Assembly: GCA_017445905.1 (NCBI GenBank)
Contig: JAFSRX010000009.1
Span: forward strand, 81,559-145,558
Source of the DNA: Eubacterium sp.
GTDB taxonomy: Bacteria; Bacillota; Clostridia; Oscillospirales; Acutalibacteraceae
Reading direction: 5' to 3'
Length of the DNA stretch: 64,000 nt
In this document: piece by piece, positions 32,629 through 42,779 of the stretch
Position numbering within the stretch: the first letter of the stretch is position 1
Layout: the number at the start of each line of letters is the position of its first letter
Notes under the pieces: model-generated
Told to the model about the DNA's origin: nothing
The model's database searches: none
Seen by the model: the letters and a program-made list of their open reading frames with translations, nothing else
Translations under genes and position numbers: made by a program

Positions 32629-34050
32629 TTATGCGTTATAAAATAATGATATTCCTTCTTTTCTATTTAAAACATTTTCAAAGTTATTGATATATTCATA
32701 AGGATATTTATAGTTATATATTCTCTCGATATGATTATCGCTGAGTCTTTTTAGTTTTGTAACGGCGCCTGCGCCCGCTGCGAAAACGCTGTGGGTTTCA
32801 TCCATCATAAATATATTATAAAGACACTCAAAACCCTGTTTTGCATAGCCTGTGTTTTCAAGATTTCCGAGGGAGCGGCTCTGACGGTACATATAGTATG
32901 GATTATAGCCGTTTTTCGTGAGCATTTCATACGAAAAATCAATCATATCTTTTGTTTCGTTTTTTCTTGAAATATCGAAATACTCATTTTCGGTTACAAG
33001 AAACGCTCCGCTTTTTAGCGAAAGATTATGCACAGTTATGCTTGCGCATTCAAGATTAATAGCAGTTTCAACACTGTTTTTAAATGATGAAAGATTATCT
33101 CCGCTAAGTCCTGCGATTAAATCGGTATTGATATTCTTAAATCCAAGTTTTTTTGCAAGCTCAAAAGCATCTAAGGTCTGCTTGACGCTGTGTTTTCTTC
33201 CGACTGCTTTTAAAACATCATCATTAAAGCTCTGGGCGTTAATGCTAATTCTGTCAACATTATGTTTCAGCAATGTGCTGAGCTTTTCTTCGGTTATAGT
33301 ATCTGGTCTGCCCGCTTCAACAGTAAGCTCTCTTAAAGTTGATAAATCAAAGTTGTTTTCAAGTGCTGATAATACTGTATCAAGCTGAGTGGCTGAAAGC
33401 GTTGTCGGAGTTCCTCCGCCGAAATATATTGTTTCAAGATTGAGGCTCAGATTATTCGCAATTCTTCCGATTTCTTCAAGCTCTTTGCAAAGCAGATGAA
33501 CATATGGCTCAATTAAGTCTTTTGCATTTTCAATACTATGGGATACAAACGAACAATATGAGCACCTCGAAGGGCAGAAAGGAATTGAAATATAAAGAGA
33601 AAATGAGTTGTTTTTTGAAAGAGAAATAATCTCATTTTCTTTTTTCATAACCTCAAGAGCAAGAGCAATTTTCTTTTCATCTGCTAAATCTGCTTTGAAC
33701 AGCTCTTTTGCTTTTTCTTCTCCGAACTTTTCACTTCTCGCGTGCATAAGTCTTGCAGGGCGAACACCGTAGAGTATTCCCCAAGGCGGTCTGAAAGAAG
33801 TCAGCTCGCTCAATGCCTCATAAAGCAAAACGGATATGCAGTGCTGCGTATCCTCGTTTTGTTTTTTTATTCTGTTTTTGCTAAGTCTCTTATCTCCCAG
33901 TTTAATATCTGCAAAAGCAGTATTGTTTTCAAGCCTTGTTTCAACAATTATATCATCTTCCTCATCTTCGAGCTTTGCAAGGGGAAAGAAAGTTAAGGCA
34001 ATTTTCTCGGTCTGATAAGAAAATTCGTGGTTAATGTTTTTTAAAATCAT
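32629..34050 (-). CDS. hemZ: HemZ-type radical SAM protein (coproporphyrinogen dehydrogenase-like)
   Basis: A 473-residue protein. SIPFCPSRCSYCSF (near residues 163-176) is the radical SAM CxxxCxxC cluster; GGGTPTTLSATQL and INTDLIAGLSG follow, as in HemN/HemZ. An N-terminal extension of about 150 residues is typical of HemZ. The oxygen-independent heme enzyme role is taken from family; some HemZ/HemW-like proteins act otherwise. Its start overlaps the MBL gene by four bases. The order relA-dtd-MBL-hemZ is common in Clostridia. Confidence 0.88.
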   Translation of the reverse strand: MILKNINHEFSYQTEKIALTFFPLAKLEDEEDDIIVETRLENNTAFADIKLGDKRLSKNRIKKQNEDTQHCISVLLYEALSELTSFRPPWGILYGVRPARLMHARSEKFGEEKAKELFKADLADEKKIALALEVMKKENEIISLSKNNSFSLYISIPFCPSRCSYCSFVSHSIENAKDLIEPYVHLLCKELEEIGRIANNLSLNLETIYFGGGTPTTLSATQLDTVLSALENNFDLSTLRELTVEAGRPDTITEEKLSTLLKHNVDRISINAQSFNDDVLKAVGRKHSVKQTLDAFELAKKLGFKNINTDLIAGLSGDNLSSFKNSVETAINLECASITVHNLSLKSGAFLVTENEYFDISRKNETKDMIDFSYEMLTKNGYNPYYMYRQSRSLGNLENTGYAKQGFECLYNIFMMDETHSVFAAGAGAVTKLKRLSDNHIERIYNYKYPYEYINNFENVLNRKEGISLFYNA

Positions 34051-34664
34051 AGAAGTTTCATATATGGATTGTTTTTGCGTTCATAATCAAGTGTTGAGGT
34101 TTCGTCGTGACCCGTCATAACTTTATAATCACCGTTAAGTTTTTTTAGCCTTTTCAGTGAACTGAGCATTTCTTTTTCTGAGCCTCCCGGAAAATCAGTT
34201 CTGCCAAAGGAGCAATAAAAGAGCGTATCACCCGAAAAGAGGTAATCCTCCGCAATAAAACAAACGCTTCCCTTTGTATGCCCCGGGGTTGAAATAACCT
34301 TAATCTCGGTTTCACCAAGATTGATTATATCGCCGTCTTTAATAATTATGTCGGCGCTTACATCATTCTGGGGCTCATTAAAGAAAAGAGCAAGAGAAAG
34401 TCTTGCTGAACTAAGCATACCCTCGTCCTCAGATGATATTGCCACTTTACAGGAATACTTTTCCTTAACCTCTTTAGTTCCGATTATATGGTCAAAATGC
34501 CCGTGGGTTAAAAGAATATATTCAAGTTTCGTGTCGCCTATTAAATCAATCATTTTCTGATTGAATTCAGTACAGTCAACAAGAGCTGATTTATTAGTTT
34601 TTTCATCGATAATAAGATAACAGTTGTTATTCATATTGCCGAATACTGAATGTTTTACTATCAT
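34047..34664 (-). CDS. MBL-fold metallohydrolase, glyoxalase II-like
   Basis: A 205-residue protein of the YqgX/GloB-like group. LLTHGHFDHIIG (near residue 52) is the metal-binding HxHxDH motif, STPGHTKGSVCF (near 126) and TGHDETSTLDYE supply later ligands. The substrate, perhaps a thioester, is unknown. It lies between dtd and hemZ. Confidence 0.9.
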   Translation of the reverse strand: MIVKHSVFGNMNNNCYLIIDEKTNKSALVDCTEFNQKMIDLIGDTKLEYILLTHGHFDHIIGTKEVKEKYSCKVAISSEDEGMLSSARLSLALFFNEPQNDVSADIIIKDGDIINLGETEIKVISTPGHTKGSVCFIAEDYLFSGDTLFYCSFGRTDFPGGSEKEMLSSLKRLKKLNGDYKVMTGHDETSTLDYERKNNPYMKLL

Positions 34665-34675
34665 AACTACCTATT

Positions 34676-34733
34676 AATCGGGTGTGGGAGTCCCACCCTA
34701 AATTCGTAATTCGTAACTCGTAATTCGTAATTA
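34676..34733. repeat. Intergenic repeat: GGGTGTGGG hairpin plus CGTAATT heptamers
   Basis: AATCGGGTGTGGGAGTCCCA, then CCCT, then four or five CGTAATT/CGTAACT heptamers. It shares the hairpin module with 2098-2152 but has a different heptamer. Confidence 0.65.
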
Positions 34734-34735
34734 TC

Positions 34736-35185
34736 CTATAATTCTTGAGAATCAAGAATTATAGTCACAGGTCCGTCGTTTATCAAGGACACCTGCATAT
34801 CTGCGCCGAACTCCCCGGTTTCAACCTTTTTAATTCCTGCTTCCTTAAGTCCCTGAATAAAATATTCATAAAGTGGGATTGCCTCACTCGGTGCGGCTGC
34901 ACCAATGAAGGAAGGACGTCTTCCATGGGAACAGTCGGCTGCAAGAGTGAACTGTGAAATAACAAGCATTTCACCATCAACATCAAGGCAGGATAAATTC
35001 ATTTTATCATTTTCATCCTCGAAAATTCTTAAATATGGAATTTTTTTGAGAAGTTTATCTGCATCAGCTTTTGTATCTCCTTCAATAACTCCAAGAAGAA
35101 TCATAAAGCCTTTTTCAATTTCTCCAACGGTTTTTGAGTCGATATCGACTTTTGATTTACTTACTCTCTGAATAACTGCTTTCAT
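34736..35185 (-). CDS. dtd: D-aminoacyl-tRNA deacylase
   Basis: Removes D-amino acids from mischarged t[16 protein letters not shown] at the start, [19 protein letters not shown] (near 77) with the catalytic Ser-Gln-Thr and GPVTIILDS at the end are diagnostic; 149 residues is standard. ATG 35183-35185 follows GGAGG by four bases; the longer frame reads into a repeat. Confidence 0.95.
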   Translation of the reverse strand: MKAVIQRVSKSKVDIDSKTVGEIEKGFMILLGVIEGDTKADADKLLKKIPYLRIFEDENDKMNLSCLDVDGEMLVISQFTLAADCSHGRRPSFIGAAAPSEAIPLYEYFIQGLKEAGIKKVETGEFGADMQVSLINDGPVTIILDSQEL

Positions 35186-35202
35186 ATTTCCTCCAGATAG
35201 TT

Positions 35203-35285
35203 GCGAGTTTCGTTCAAACATTCTGCGGACCACGGATCACGAGCCACGCACCACTCTTTAAGGAATCGGAGCGAAGCGACCCACA
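35203..35285. repeat. Intergenic repeat with CCACGNAN units and inverted core
   Basis: A run of ACCACGGA, TCACGAGC, CACGCACCAC octamer-like units (35229-35253) precedes GGAGCGAAGCGACCC (35267-35281), the inverted TCGCTTCGCTC core. Confidence 0.5.
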
Positions 35286-35295
35286 ATCGAAATTT

Positions 35296-37500
35296 TTATA
35301 GTTCAGAGCGTTCTATAAGATATACGCCCTTAATCTTATTTAGCAGCTTAATAACTGCTTCAAGATGTTCTTTTCCATTGACGGCAATAGTTAAATTAGT
35401 TACGCAGTTACCATCGTTAATCGGTCTTGCGCTGATTGCGTGAATTTTGATATGCGCGCCCGCAAGTGCAGTTGTTATATCAAGCAAAACGCCGTCTCGG
35501 TTGATTGCATAGATATTAATTGTTGACCGAGCTTCTATCTGAATATCACCGTTCCAGCTTGCGTTAACCCAGCGTTCAGGCTCGGGAGAATTTGCAATAT
35601 CAACGGGAACATTCTTACATTCTCTTCTGTGAATAGTAATACCGTGACCCCTGGTTATAAATCCGATAATATTCTCTCCCGGAAGCGGGTTACAGCATTT
35701 GCCCATATTTATCGGTGAGTTATCAAAGCCTTCAACAATAATTCCGTTACTGCCTTTTGATGAAGGTTTATTAATTTTTTCAATAGTTTCAGTTATGTTC
35801 TGAACTTCTTCCTTGGGTTTCCAGTTTCGGTTATATTCGTCTTTGATACCGGGAATAAGACGGCCCAGCTGAATTCCGCCATAGCCTATTGCAGCATAAA
35901 AATCCTCCGCTGTTGTAAGATGTGAGCGCTCGGCGAGTTTCAAGATGAATTTTTCATAGTTTTCATCATCCAGCCTTATATAGTTTCTCTTGAATTCTCT
36001 TTCAAGCTCCGCCCTGCCCTGAACAATATTTTCATCTCTTTTCTCATGTTTGAACCAGGCACGGATTTTTGAACGGGCGCCACCCGTTTTAACAAAGTTC
36101 AGCCAGTCTCTTGACGGCCCTTTATCCGGCGCCTTTGAGGTTATTATTTCAACAACCTGACCGGTTTTAACAACCGTATCGAGCGGAACAATTTTTCCGT
36201 CTATCTTTGCGCCAACGGTTTTATTTCCGACTGCAGAGTGAATAGCATAGGCAAAGTCGATAACTGTTGAACCTCTCGGAAGGCTTTTAACATCTCCCTT
36301 AGGAGTTAAAACATATATCTCATCCATCGAAAGGTCGCCTTTAATGGTTGAAATAAGCTCTGCTGCACTATCGGCGTTATCATTTTCGATAACGTTATTA
36401 ATCCACTGTAGCTGAGCATCAAGGCTATCTTTTCCACTCTTTCCGAGCTTATACTTCCAGTGAGCTGCGATACCGTATTCAGCAGTTCTGTGCATTTCCC
36501 AAGTTCTTATCTGAACTTCAAAAGGAATACCTTTTTTAGATAAAACAGTTGTATGAAGCGACTGATATAAATTCGGCTTTGGCATTGAAATATAATCCTT
36601 AAACCTGCCGGGAAGCGGAGTAAACATATCGTGGATTATTCCAAGCGCATTATAGCAATCCCTTGTATCATCAACAATAATTCTTATTGCATAAATATCG
36701 TATATTTCATCAAAGCTTCTGCCTTTGATATAGACCTTTCTGAAAATACCATGAACCGATTTAACTCTTGAGGTTATTTTTACATTCTTCATTATAGGGC
36801 TCAGCTTATCGCTTATCTGCTGCTTTATTTCAGTCAGAAATTCAACGCCGTCCTCGGTTTTCATTGAAAGCGAGTTTTCAATCTCCTCATAAGCAATGGG
36901 ATCAAGATAGCGAATAGCAAGGTCCTCAAGCTCTTCTTTAAACTGACGGATACCAAGCCTGTGAGCTATCGGAGCATATATCTCAAGAGTTTCAAGAGAT
37001 TTTTCCCTCTGCTTATATTTCGGCATATGCTCAAGAGTTCGCATATTATGAAGTCTGTCGGCAAGCTTTATAATAATAACCCTGACGTCCTGATTCATTG
37101 CGATAAACATTTTTCTTATATTTTCAGCCTGAACCTCTTCCTTAGTTGAAAGCGGAATCTGACCGAGTTTTGTTACTCCATCTACAAGAAGCGAAACATC
37201 GCTTCCAAAGTTTTTTCCGATATAATCAAGGTTATACTCAGTATCTTCAACAACGTCGTGAAGAAGCGCTGCAATAATACATTCGTTATCCATTCCCATT
37301 TCAAAAAGAATTTTTGCAACGGCAACAGGGTGCATTATATAAGGCTCGCCGCTTCTTCTGCGCTGGTCCTTGTGCGCTGCTCTGGCAAGCTCGTATGCTT
37401 TTTCTATTTTTTCATAGTCATATGAGGGATTTTCTTTAACCTTTTCAATTAGTTCATCAAAATGGTCGTTATAATCCTCATATTTGATTTCATTGCTCAA
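35296..37500 (-). CDS. relA: Bifunctional (p)ppGpp synthetase/hydrolase RelA/SpoT
   Basis: Makes and degrades the stringent-response alarmone. The HD hydrolase domain (AALLHDVVEDTEY near 78, LADRLHNMRTLEHM near 145) is intact, so it is bifunctional. The synthetase domain (YDIYAIRIIV, PKPNLYQSLHTTV near 300), TGS domain (VLTPKGDVKSLPRGSTVIDF near 397) and C-terminal ACT domain follow. 734 residues is the normal Rel length. Its start overlaps recJ by 11 bases; the usual apt gene between them is absent. Confidence 0.96.
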   Translation of the reverse strand: MSNEIKYEDYNDHFDELIEKVKENPSYDYEKIEKAYELARAAHKDQRRRSGEPYIMHPVAVAKILFEMGMDNECIIAALLHDVVEDTEYNLDYIGKNFGSDVSLLVDGVTKLGQIPLSTKEEVQAENIRKMFIAMNQDVRVIIIKLADRLHNMRTLEHMPKYKQREKSLETLEIYAPIAHRLGIRQFKEELEDLAIRYLDPIAYEEIENSLSMKTEDGVEFLTEIKQQISDKLSPIMKNVKITSRVKSVHGIFRKVYIKGRSFDEIYDIYAIRIIVDDTRDCYNALGIIHDMFTPLPGRFKDYISMPKPNLYQSLHTTVLSKKGIPFEVQIRTWEMHRTAEYGIAAHWKYKLGKSGKDSLDAQLQWINNVIENDNADSAAELISTIKGDLSMDEIYVLTPKGDVKSLPRGSTVIDFAYAIHSAVGNKTVGAKIDGKIVPLDTVVKTGQVVEIITSKAPDKGPSRDWLNFVKTGGARSKIRAWFKHEKRDENIVQGRAELEREFKRNYIRLDDENYEKFILKLAERSHLTTAEDFYAAIGYGGIQLGRLIPGIKDEYNRNWKPKEEVQNITETIEKINKPSSKGSNGIIVEGFDNSPINMGKCCNPLPGENIIGFITRGHGITIHRRECKNVPVDIANSPEPERWVNASWNGDIQIEARSTINIYAINRDGVLLDITTALAGAHIKIHAISARPINDGNCVTNLTIAVNGKEHLEAVIKLLNKIKGVYLIERSEL

Positions 37501-39520
37501 AACCGATTATCTCCTTCAAAGATTTAAGAATTTTGGTTTCTTCAAGATTAACTTTGTTTTTTATTTCATTTAGTTTGATTTTATCACCGAAAACAGATAT
37601 CAGCCCCGTTTCCTTAAAGGCTTCAAGGGAAAATAGGAGCTGTCCGTAAGTCAGCTTATCCTGCATACGAAAATAAAGATTTTCAACTCCGTAATTATAT
37701 CCGCCGTTCAGTGATAAAAAGCGATAAACATCTGCGCTGACATTCCGCTTTGGATAAAGGCTTTTATCCGCTATTTTGCTTTGAATAAACAGTTCATATT
37801 TATTCTTTTCATCAAAATACCTTTCGTCATCAGAGGAACTAAGACGAATATCAGTTGCCTGAACAGAAAGAAAGTGTTTTCCATTAAAAAAATTATCAGT
37901 TATTCTGACTGCGAGATCAAGATAATCCCCGGTTGAATACGGAAATTCATCATATGGGGAAGAAAACTTAATAACTCTGAAAACTCTTCCTCTTTTTTCA
38001 AGTTCAAGCCTTATATGCTTTCCCTCGCTCATTGGCGAAACGCTTATGAGCTTCATTTTCTTAATACCGAAAACTGCCTGGGGATTTGATGCGCCATATG
38101 GTTCAAGGACGCTGAGATTTTTTAATAAATCAAGGCTTAAATAAAACGGAGAGAGCATACAGTCAACAACAAGTTTTTGCGGCGGCATTATTTCATATTC
38201 TCTGAGTGCATATTCATTTATATGCTTTGTAAACAATTCGATATTTTCTTCTTTAAGCGTTACTCCTGCTGCAAGCGGATGTCCGCCAAACTGAATAATA
38301 TCCTCCTGACAGGAATTTATTGCTTCAAATATATTAAATCCGTCTATTGACCTTGCCGAACCCCTTGCAGTTCCATTTTTATCAATTCCGATTATTATTG
38401 CAGGCTTTGAATACTTTTCAACTATATGGCTTGCAACAATTCCAACAACGCCCTGATGATATCCCTGACCCGCTATAACAATAACCCTGTTTGAAACAAG
38501 AAAAGGATTCTTTTCTATCTTATGAGATATATCATCAAGAATGTTTTTTTCTTCTTCCTGACGGTTTGCGTTTTCAGATAGTAACTCATTGAATTTTTCA
38601 GAGCATTCTATATAATCATCACTTATTAAGAATTCAAGAGCTGCATTTGCGTGCGACATTCTGCCAACCGCATTGATTTTCGGACACAGCTGAAAAACAA
38701 TATCATTTGCAGAATACTTCTTATCCTTATTAATATCTTTAAACGCTTTAACGGCAGGAGACGGATTATTATTAATCTTTTTTAAGCCCTCCCGAACAAA
38801 CACTCTGTTTTCATTAACAAGAGGAACAACGTCGCCGATAGTTCCAATCGCAACTAAATCAATATATTCATCAATAAGTTTATCGGAATTATTTCCTTCT
38901 AACGCACAAATAAGTTTAAATGCAACCCCTGCTCCGCAGTATTCACGAAATTCGAGGTTATTGTCTTTTAAGTGGGGATTAACAACTGCCTCAGCTCTTG
39001 GAAGAATCTCAGAGGGCTGATGATGGTCTGTTATAACAAGCTTCATTCCGAGTGAGTATATGTGATCAGCTTCATCAAACGCGCTGATTCCGTTATCAAC
39101 AGTAATAATGAGCGAGGTGTTTTTACGCTTAATCTCATCAATGGCGTTATTATTAAGTCCGTAGCCCTCGCCTTCCCTACTCGGAATATAGTGAAAAACA
39201 TCTGCTCCCTGTTTTCTTAAGTATTTGAGCATAATGGCTGTTGAGGTTACGCCGTCGCAGTCGTAATCGCCAAAAATACATATTCTTTCGTTATTCTTGA
39301 GGGAAGTATTGATTGTTTGGGCAGCCCTGTCCATATCTTTAAAATCAAACGGCGAAACAAGCTTAACACTTTCAGACACAAAATCCGAAAATGCAAGCTC
39401 TGAATCAACGCCCCTTGCAACGAGTAAATATGCAATAAATGGGTCGATATTAAATTTTTCGCTTAAATCATTTGCCAAAGACTTATCAGCCTCTCGCAAA
39501 ACCCATTTTTTGTGAGCCAT
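37490..39520 (-). CDS. recJ: Single-stranded-DNA-specific exonuclease RecJ
   Basis: A 5'-3' exonuclease of DNA repair, 676 residues. FGDYDCDGVTSTA (near 82) is the DHH motif I, VITDHHQP (near 160) contains the DHH triplet, and the DHHA1 GGHPLAAG (near 414) and OB-fold regions follow. A helical C-terminal extension of about 110 residues resembles Firmicute RecJ. Its ATG overlaps the hisE stop by one base, joining the his operon to the repair and stringent-response genes. Confidence 0.95.
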   Translation of the reverse strand: MAHKKWVLREADKSLANDLSEKFNIDPFIAYLLVARGVDSELAFSDFVSESVKLVSPFDFKDMDRAAQTINTSLKNNERICIFGDYDCDGVTSTAIMLKYLRKQGADVFHYIPSREGEGYGLNNNAIDEIKRKNTSLIITVDNGISAFDEADHIYSLGMKLVITDHHQPSEILPRAEAVVNPHLKDNNLEFREYCGAGVAFKLICALEGNNSDKLIDEYIDLVAIGTIGDVVPLVNENRVFVREGLKKINNNPSPAVKAFKDINKDKKYSANDIVFQLCPKINAVGRMSHANAALEFLISDDYIECSEKFNELLSENANRQEEEKNILDDISHKIEKNPFLVSNRVIVIAGQGYHQGVVGIVASHIVEKYSKPAIIIGIDKNGTARGSARSIDGFNIFEAINSCQEDIIQFGGHPLAAGVTLKEENIELFTKHINEYALREYEIMPPQKLVVDCMLSPFYLSLDLLKNLSVLEPYGASNPQAVFGIKKMKLISVSPMSEGKHIRLELEKRGRVFRVIKFSSPYDEFPYSTGDYLDLAVRITDNFFNGKHFLSVQATDIRLSSSDDERYFDEKNKYELFIQSKIADKSLYPKRNVSADVYRFLSLNGGYNYGVENLYFRMQDKLTYGQLLFSLEAFKETGLISVFGDKIKLNEIKNKVNLEETKILKSLKEIIGFEQ

Positions 39521-39843
39521 TATGAATTCTTATCTACCTTGTGAAATATTTTTAGATTGCCCGCTTTCTGAGCTCTTTTATGAAGTTCCTTTTCAATATC
39601 CTCAACGGAAATATCCTGATATGCCATTAATACAAGAGTGTGATAAAGCAAATCACAGATTTCGCCGACGGTATCTTCATTTTTTCCATTTTTCGCAGCA
39701 ATAATCACTTCTGAGGATTCCTCGCCGATTTTTTTGAGTATCTTATCTATTCCCTGTTCAAAAAGATAGCTTGTATATGAGCCTTCGGCTTTAGCTTCCC
39801 TTCTTTCAAGAATAGTTTCATAGTCATTTCTTATGTAGTCCAT
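39520..39843 (-). CDS. hisE: Phosphoribosyl-ATP diphosphatase
   Basis: Second step of histidine synthesis, removing pyrophosphate from PR-ATP. EESSEVIIAAKN and EICDLLYHTLVLMAY are the MazG-like metal-binding motifs; 107 residues is standard. It is separate from hisI here, 10 bases downstream of it. Confidence 0.95.
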   Translation of the reverse strand: MDYIRNDYETILERREAKAEGSYTSYLFEQGIDKILKKIGEESSEVIIAAKNGKNEDTVGEICDLLYHTLVLMAYQDISVEDIEKELHKRAQKAGNLKIFHKVDKNS

Positions 39844-39853
39844 ATATTCTTCC

Positions 39854-40192
39854 TCAGTTCTGTTTGTTAAACTCTATATTATTGAAAAAGCAAGAGTGAT
39901 TGCCCGTATGACAGGCTGCTCCTGTCTGAATAACTTCTATAAGCAAAGTATCATCATCGCAGTCGCCCTTAATTGAAACAATTTTCTGAAAATGTCCCGA
40001 GGTTGCTCCCTTGTTCCAAAGTTCCTGACGTGAGCGTGAAAAAAACCAGGTGTAGCCCGTTTCAAGAGTTTTAGTAAGCGATTCTTCGTTCATATATGCG
40101 AGCATTAAAACCTCATTTGTTCCCTTTTCCTGAATTATTGCAGGAATCAAATCACTCTTTTTAAAATATTTTTTTACATCAATCATTGGCAC
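39854..40192 (-). CDS. hisI: Phosphoribosyl-AMP cyclohydrolase
   Basis: Third step of histidine synthesis, opening the adenine ring of [25 protein letters not shown] (metal aspartates) and [13 protein letters not shown] (zinc cysteines) are all present in 112 residues. Its start overlaps hisA by 14 bases. Confidence 0.96.
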   Translation of the reverse strand: MPMIDVKKYFKKSDLIPAIIQEKGTNEVLMLAYMNEESLTKTLETGYTWFFSRSRQELWNKGATSGHFQKIVSIKGDCDDDTLLIEVIQTGAACHTGNHSCFFNNIEFNKQN

Positions 40193-40895
40193 ACCTCAGA
40201 GCTTCTTTCAGATCAAGAGTTTTTTTATAGATTGATTTTCCACAGATTGCACCGTAAAGACCGTTTTCTTTAAGCGAAATGATATCCTCAATAGTAGCAA
40301 CTCCGCCCGACGCGGTTATGTTACAGGATACCGCCTCGTTAAGCTCAGTTAACTGCTTAATGTTTGGTCCCGCAAGAGTTCCGTCCTTTGAAATATCGGT
40401 ATAGATAATTGTTTCAACGCCGATTTGCTCCATTTTCTTTGCAAGGTCAACAAAATAGATTTCACTTTTTTCAGTCCATCCCTCCGTTGCTGCAAAGCCG
40501 TCTTTTGCATCAATACCAACAGCAATTAAATCTCCGAAACTATTAACAGCATCTTCAACCAATTTCGGATTTTTAAGCGCAACCGAGCCGAGAATTATTC
40601 GGCTTATTCCGTTTTCAGCATAAAACTCTATATCTTCAATAGTTCTTATTCCGCCGCCGAGTTCAACTTTTAAATTGGTCTTTTTTGCAACCTCCGTAAA
40701 AACCTCGTGATTAACGCGTTTTTTTTGAAGAGAACCGTCAAGATCAACCATATGAACCCACTTAGCGCCCGTTTCTTCAAAACTCTTAGCGGTTTCAAGT
40801 GCATTTTCGGCAACCTGTTCAGTTGTTTTAAAATCGCCCTTAAAAAGACGAACAGGCTTACCGTCAATAATATCAATTGCAGGAAAAATAATCAT
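40179..40895 (-). CDS. hisA: ProFAR isomerase
   Basis: Fourth step of histidine synthesis, an Amadori isomerisation in a TIM barrel. [17 protein letters not shown] (catalytic aspartate near 8), [11 protein letters not shown] and [13 protein letters not shown] (phosphate loops), and [14 protein letters not shown] (second catalytic Asp near 127) are intact; 238 residues. It directly follows hisB, with hisH and hisF missing from the usual order. Confidence 0.96.
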   Translation of the reverse strand: MIIFPAIDIIDGKPVRLFKGDFKTTEQVAENALETAKSFEETGAKWVHMVDLDGSLQKKRVNHEVFTEVAKKTNLKVELGGGIRTIEDIEFYAENGISRIILGSVALKNPKLVEDAVNSFGDLIAVGIDAKDGFAATEGWTEKSEIYFVDLAKKMEQIGVETIIYTDISKDGTLAGPNIKQLTELNEAVSCNITASGGVATIEDIISLKENGLYGAICGKSIYKKTLDLKEALRCAND

Positions 40896-41473
40896 TAAAG
40901 AACTCCTTTGGTTGAAAGTGTTGAGCCGTCAGCATTAGGAGTAACGGCAATTTTCAGTGCGTGAGCTACTGCTTTGAATATCGCTTCAATCTGGTGGTGA
41001 GCATTATTTCCGTAAGGAACATTAATATGAAGTGTTATGCCCGCATTCATTGCAAAAGCTCTCCAGAATTCTTCGCATACCGCTGTTTCAAAATCACCGC
41101 ATATTTCCTGAGCCAGTTTTGCATTGAAGACAAGGAACGGTCTGTTTGATAAATCAAGAGAAACATTTGCAAGGCTTTCATCCATAGGAATACTGAAAGA
41201 GCCATAGCGCTCAATTCCCGAAAAATCGCCGATTGCCTTTTTAAAAGCTGTTCCAAGAACTATTCCCGTATCCTCAGCAGTATGGTGGTTATCAACCTCA
41301 AGATCGCCTTTTACATCAAGTTTTAATCCAAAACCTGCGTGATGAGCAAAAGCAATAATCATATGGTCAAAAAAGCCTATTCCTGTTTTAACATCAATTT
41401 CTCCGCCATCAAGACAGATGCTGCATTTTATCTGGGTTTCTTTAGTGTTTCTTTCTATTTTTGCGTCTCTCAT
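40895..41473 (-). CDS. hisB: Imidazoleglycerol-phosphate dehydratase
   Basis: Manganese-dependent dehydratase of histidine synthesis, 192 residues, monofunctional. GFFDHMIIAFAHHAGF (near 32) and DNHHTAEDTGI (near 62) supply metal ligands, repeated at NAHHQIEAIFKA near 155. It lies 12 bases after hisD. Confidence 0.96.
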   Translation of the reverse strand: MRDAKIERNTKETQIKCSICLDGGEIDVKTGIGFFDHMIIAFAHHAGFGLKLDVKGDLEVDNHHTAEDTGIVLGTAFKKAIGDFSGIERYGSFSIPMDESLANVSLDLSNRPFLVFNAKLAQEICGDFETAVCEEFWRAFAMNAGITLHINVPYGNNAHHQIEAIFKAVAHALKIAVTPNADGSTLSTKGVL

Positions 41474-41485
41474 ATTTTCACTTCC

Positions 41486-42769
41486 TTATTCAAATCGAAC
41501 TTTAATCGAATTTGCGTGAGCAGAAAGTCCTTCAGTCTGAGCAAGTTTTATTATATCATCCTTTGCATTTCTTAGTTTACTGCAGGTATAGTAAATAAAG
41601 GACGATTTCTTGATAAAGCTATCTACTGAAAGAGGTGAGAAAAATCTTGCCGTTCCCGATGTTGGAAGAACATGGTTTGGACCTGCATAGTAATCACCGA
41701 GCGGCTCAGGAGACCAGTTTCCGAGGAAAACAGAGCCTGCATTATCAATTCTTCCGATATATTTAAGCGGTTCGGTTATGCAAAGTTCAAGATGCTCAGG
41801 AGCAAGCTCATTTGCAAATTTTATTGCCTGTTCTATATCCTCACAAACAATTATTTCACCGTAGTTATCAAGTGATTCCCTGATAATTTCGCGCCTTTCA
41901 AGGTTTTTAATCTGCTTATCAATTTCGTGGAGGGTTGATTTTGCAATATCATTTGAGGTTGTAAGAAGGATTGCGGAAGCCATCTTATCGTGTTCAGCCT
42001 GACTCATTAAATCCGCTGCAAGAAATGCAGGGTCGGCAGTTTTATCAGCAACAATAAGGATTTCACTCGGTCCTGCAACCATATCAATATCAACAATTCC
42101 GTAAAGCAATCTTTTAGCAGTTGCAACGAAGATATTTCCGGGACCGACAATCTTATCAACCTTCGGCACTTTTTCTGTTCCGTATGCAAGAGCGGCAACA
42201 GCCTGTGCTCCTCCTATAAGAAACACTTTATCAACACCTGCAATAGCAGCTGCAGCCATAATGCTCGGGTTTGGCATACCGTCCTTTCCCGGTGGCGTTA
42301 CCATAATTATCTCTTTAACGCCTGCAATTTTTGCAGGAATTGCATTCATAAGAACGGAAGAAGGATATGCGGCAGTTCCTCCGGGAACATAGATGCCCAC
42401 TCTTTCAAGTCCTCTGACTCTCTGACCCATAATAATTCCGTTTTCCTGAGTTGTCATCCATGACTGCTGGAGCTGGCGTTTATGAAAATCAAAGATATTT
42501 CTTTTAGCGTTTTCAAGTGCGTTTTTGAAATCTTCATCAACCTGGTTGAGATATTCATTAAGCTCTTCTTTTTCAACAACAGTTTTTTTAGGAAGTCCGC
42601 CGTCAAAGCGAACTGTATATTCTCTTACAGCCTCGTCGCCGCCCTCTTTAACGCCTTTGATAATTGCAGATACTCTTTTAACAATTTTACTATCTGTTTC
42701 CTGATTTCTCTTTTTGAGATTATCAATGAGAGCATATTCAGTTTTTCCGTTAGCTTTTGTTATTTTCAT
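41486..42769 (-). CDS. hisD: Histidinol dehydrogenase
   Basis: Final two oxidations of histidine synthesis, zinc- and NAD-dependent. VYVPGGTAAYPSSVLMNAIP (near 125), GGAQAVAALAYGTE (near 191), and ELAPEHLEL with the catalytic Glu-His pair (near 323) are present; 427 residues. It lies 10 bases after the hisZ-hisG fusion. Confidence 0.96.
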   Translation of the reverse strand: MKITKANGKTEYALIDNLKKRNQETDSKIVKRVSAIIKGVKEGGDEAVREYTVRFDGGLPKKTVVEKEELNEYLNQVDEDFKNALENAKRNIFDFHKRQLQQSWMTTQENGIIMGQRVRGLERVGIYVPGGTAAYPSSVLMNAIPAKIAGVKEIIMVTPPGKDGMPNPSIMAAAAIAGVDKVFLIGGAQAVAALAYGTEKVPKVDKIVGPGNIFVATAKRLLYGIVDIDMVAGPSEILIVADKTADPAFLAADLMSQAEHDKMASAILLTTSNDIAKSTLHEIDKQIKNLERREIIRESLDNYGEIIVCEDIEQAIKFANELAPEHLELCITEPLKYIGRIDNAGSVFLGNWSPEPLGDYYAGPNHVLPTSGTARFFSPLSVDSFIKKSSFIYYTCSKLRNAKDDIIKLAQTEGLSAHANSIKVRFE

Positions 42770-42779
42770 TTCATTACTC

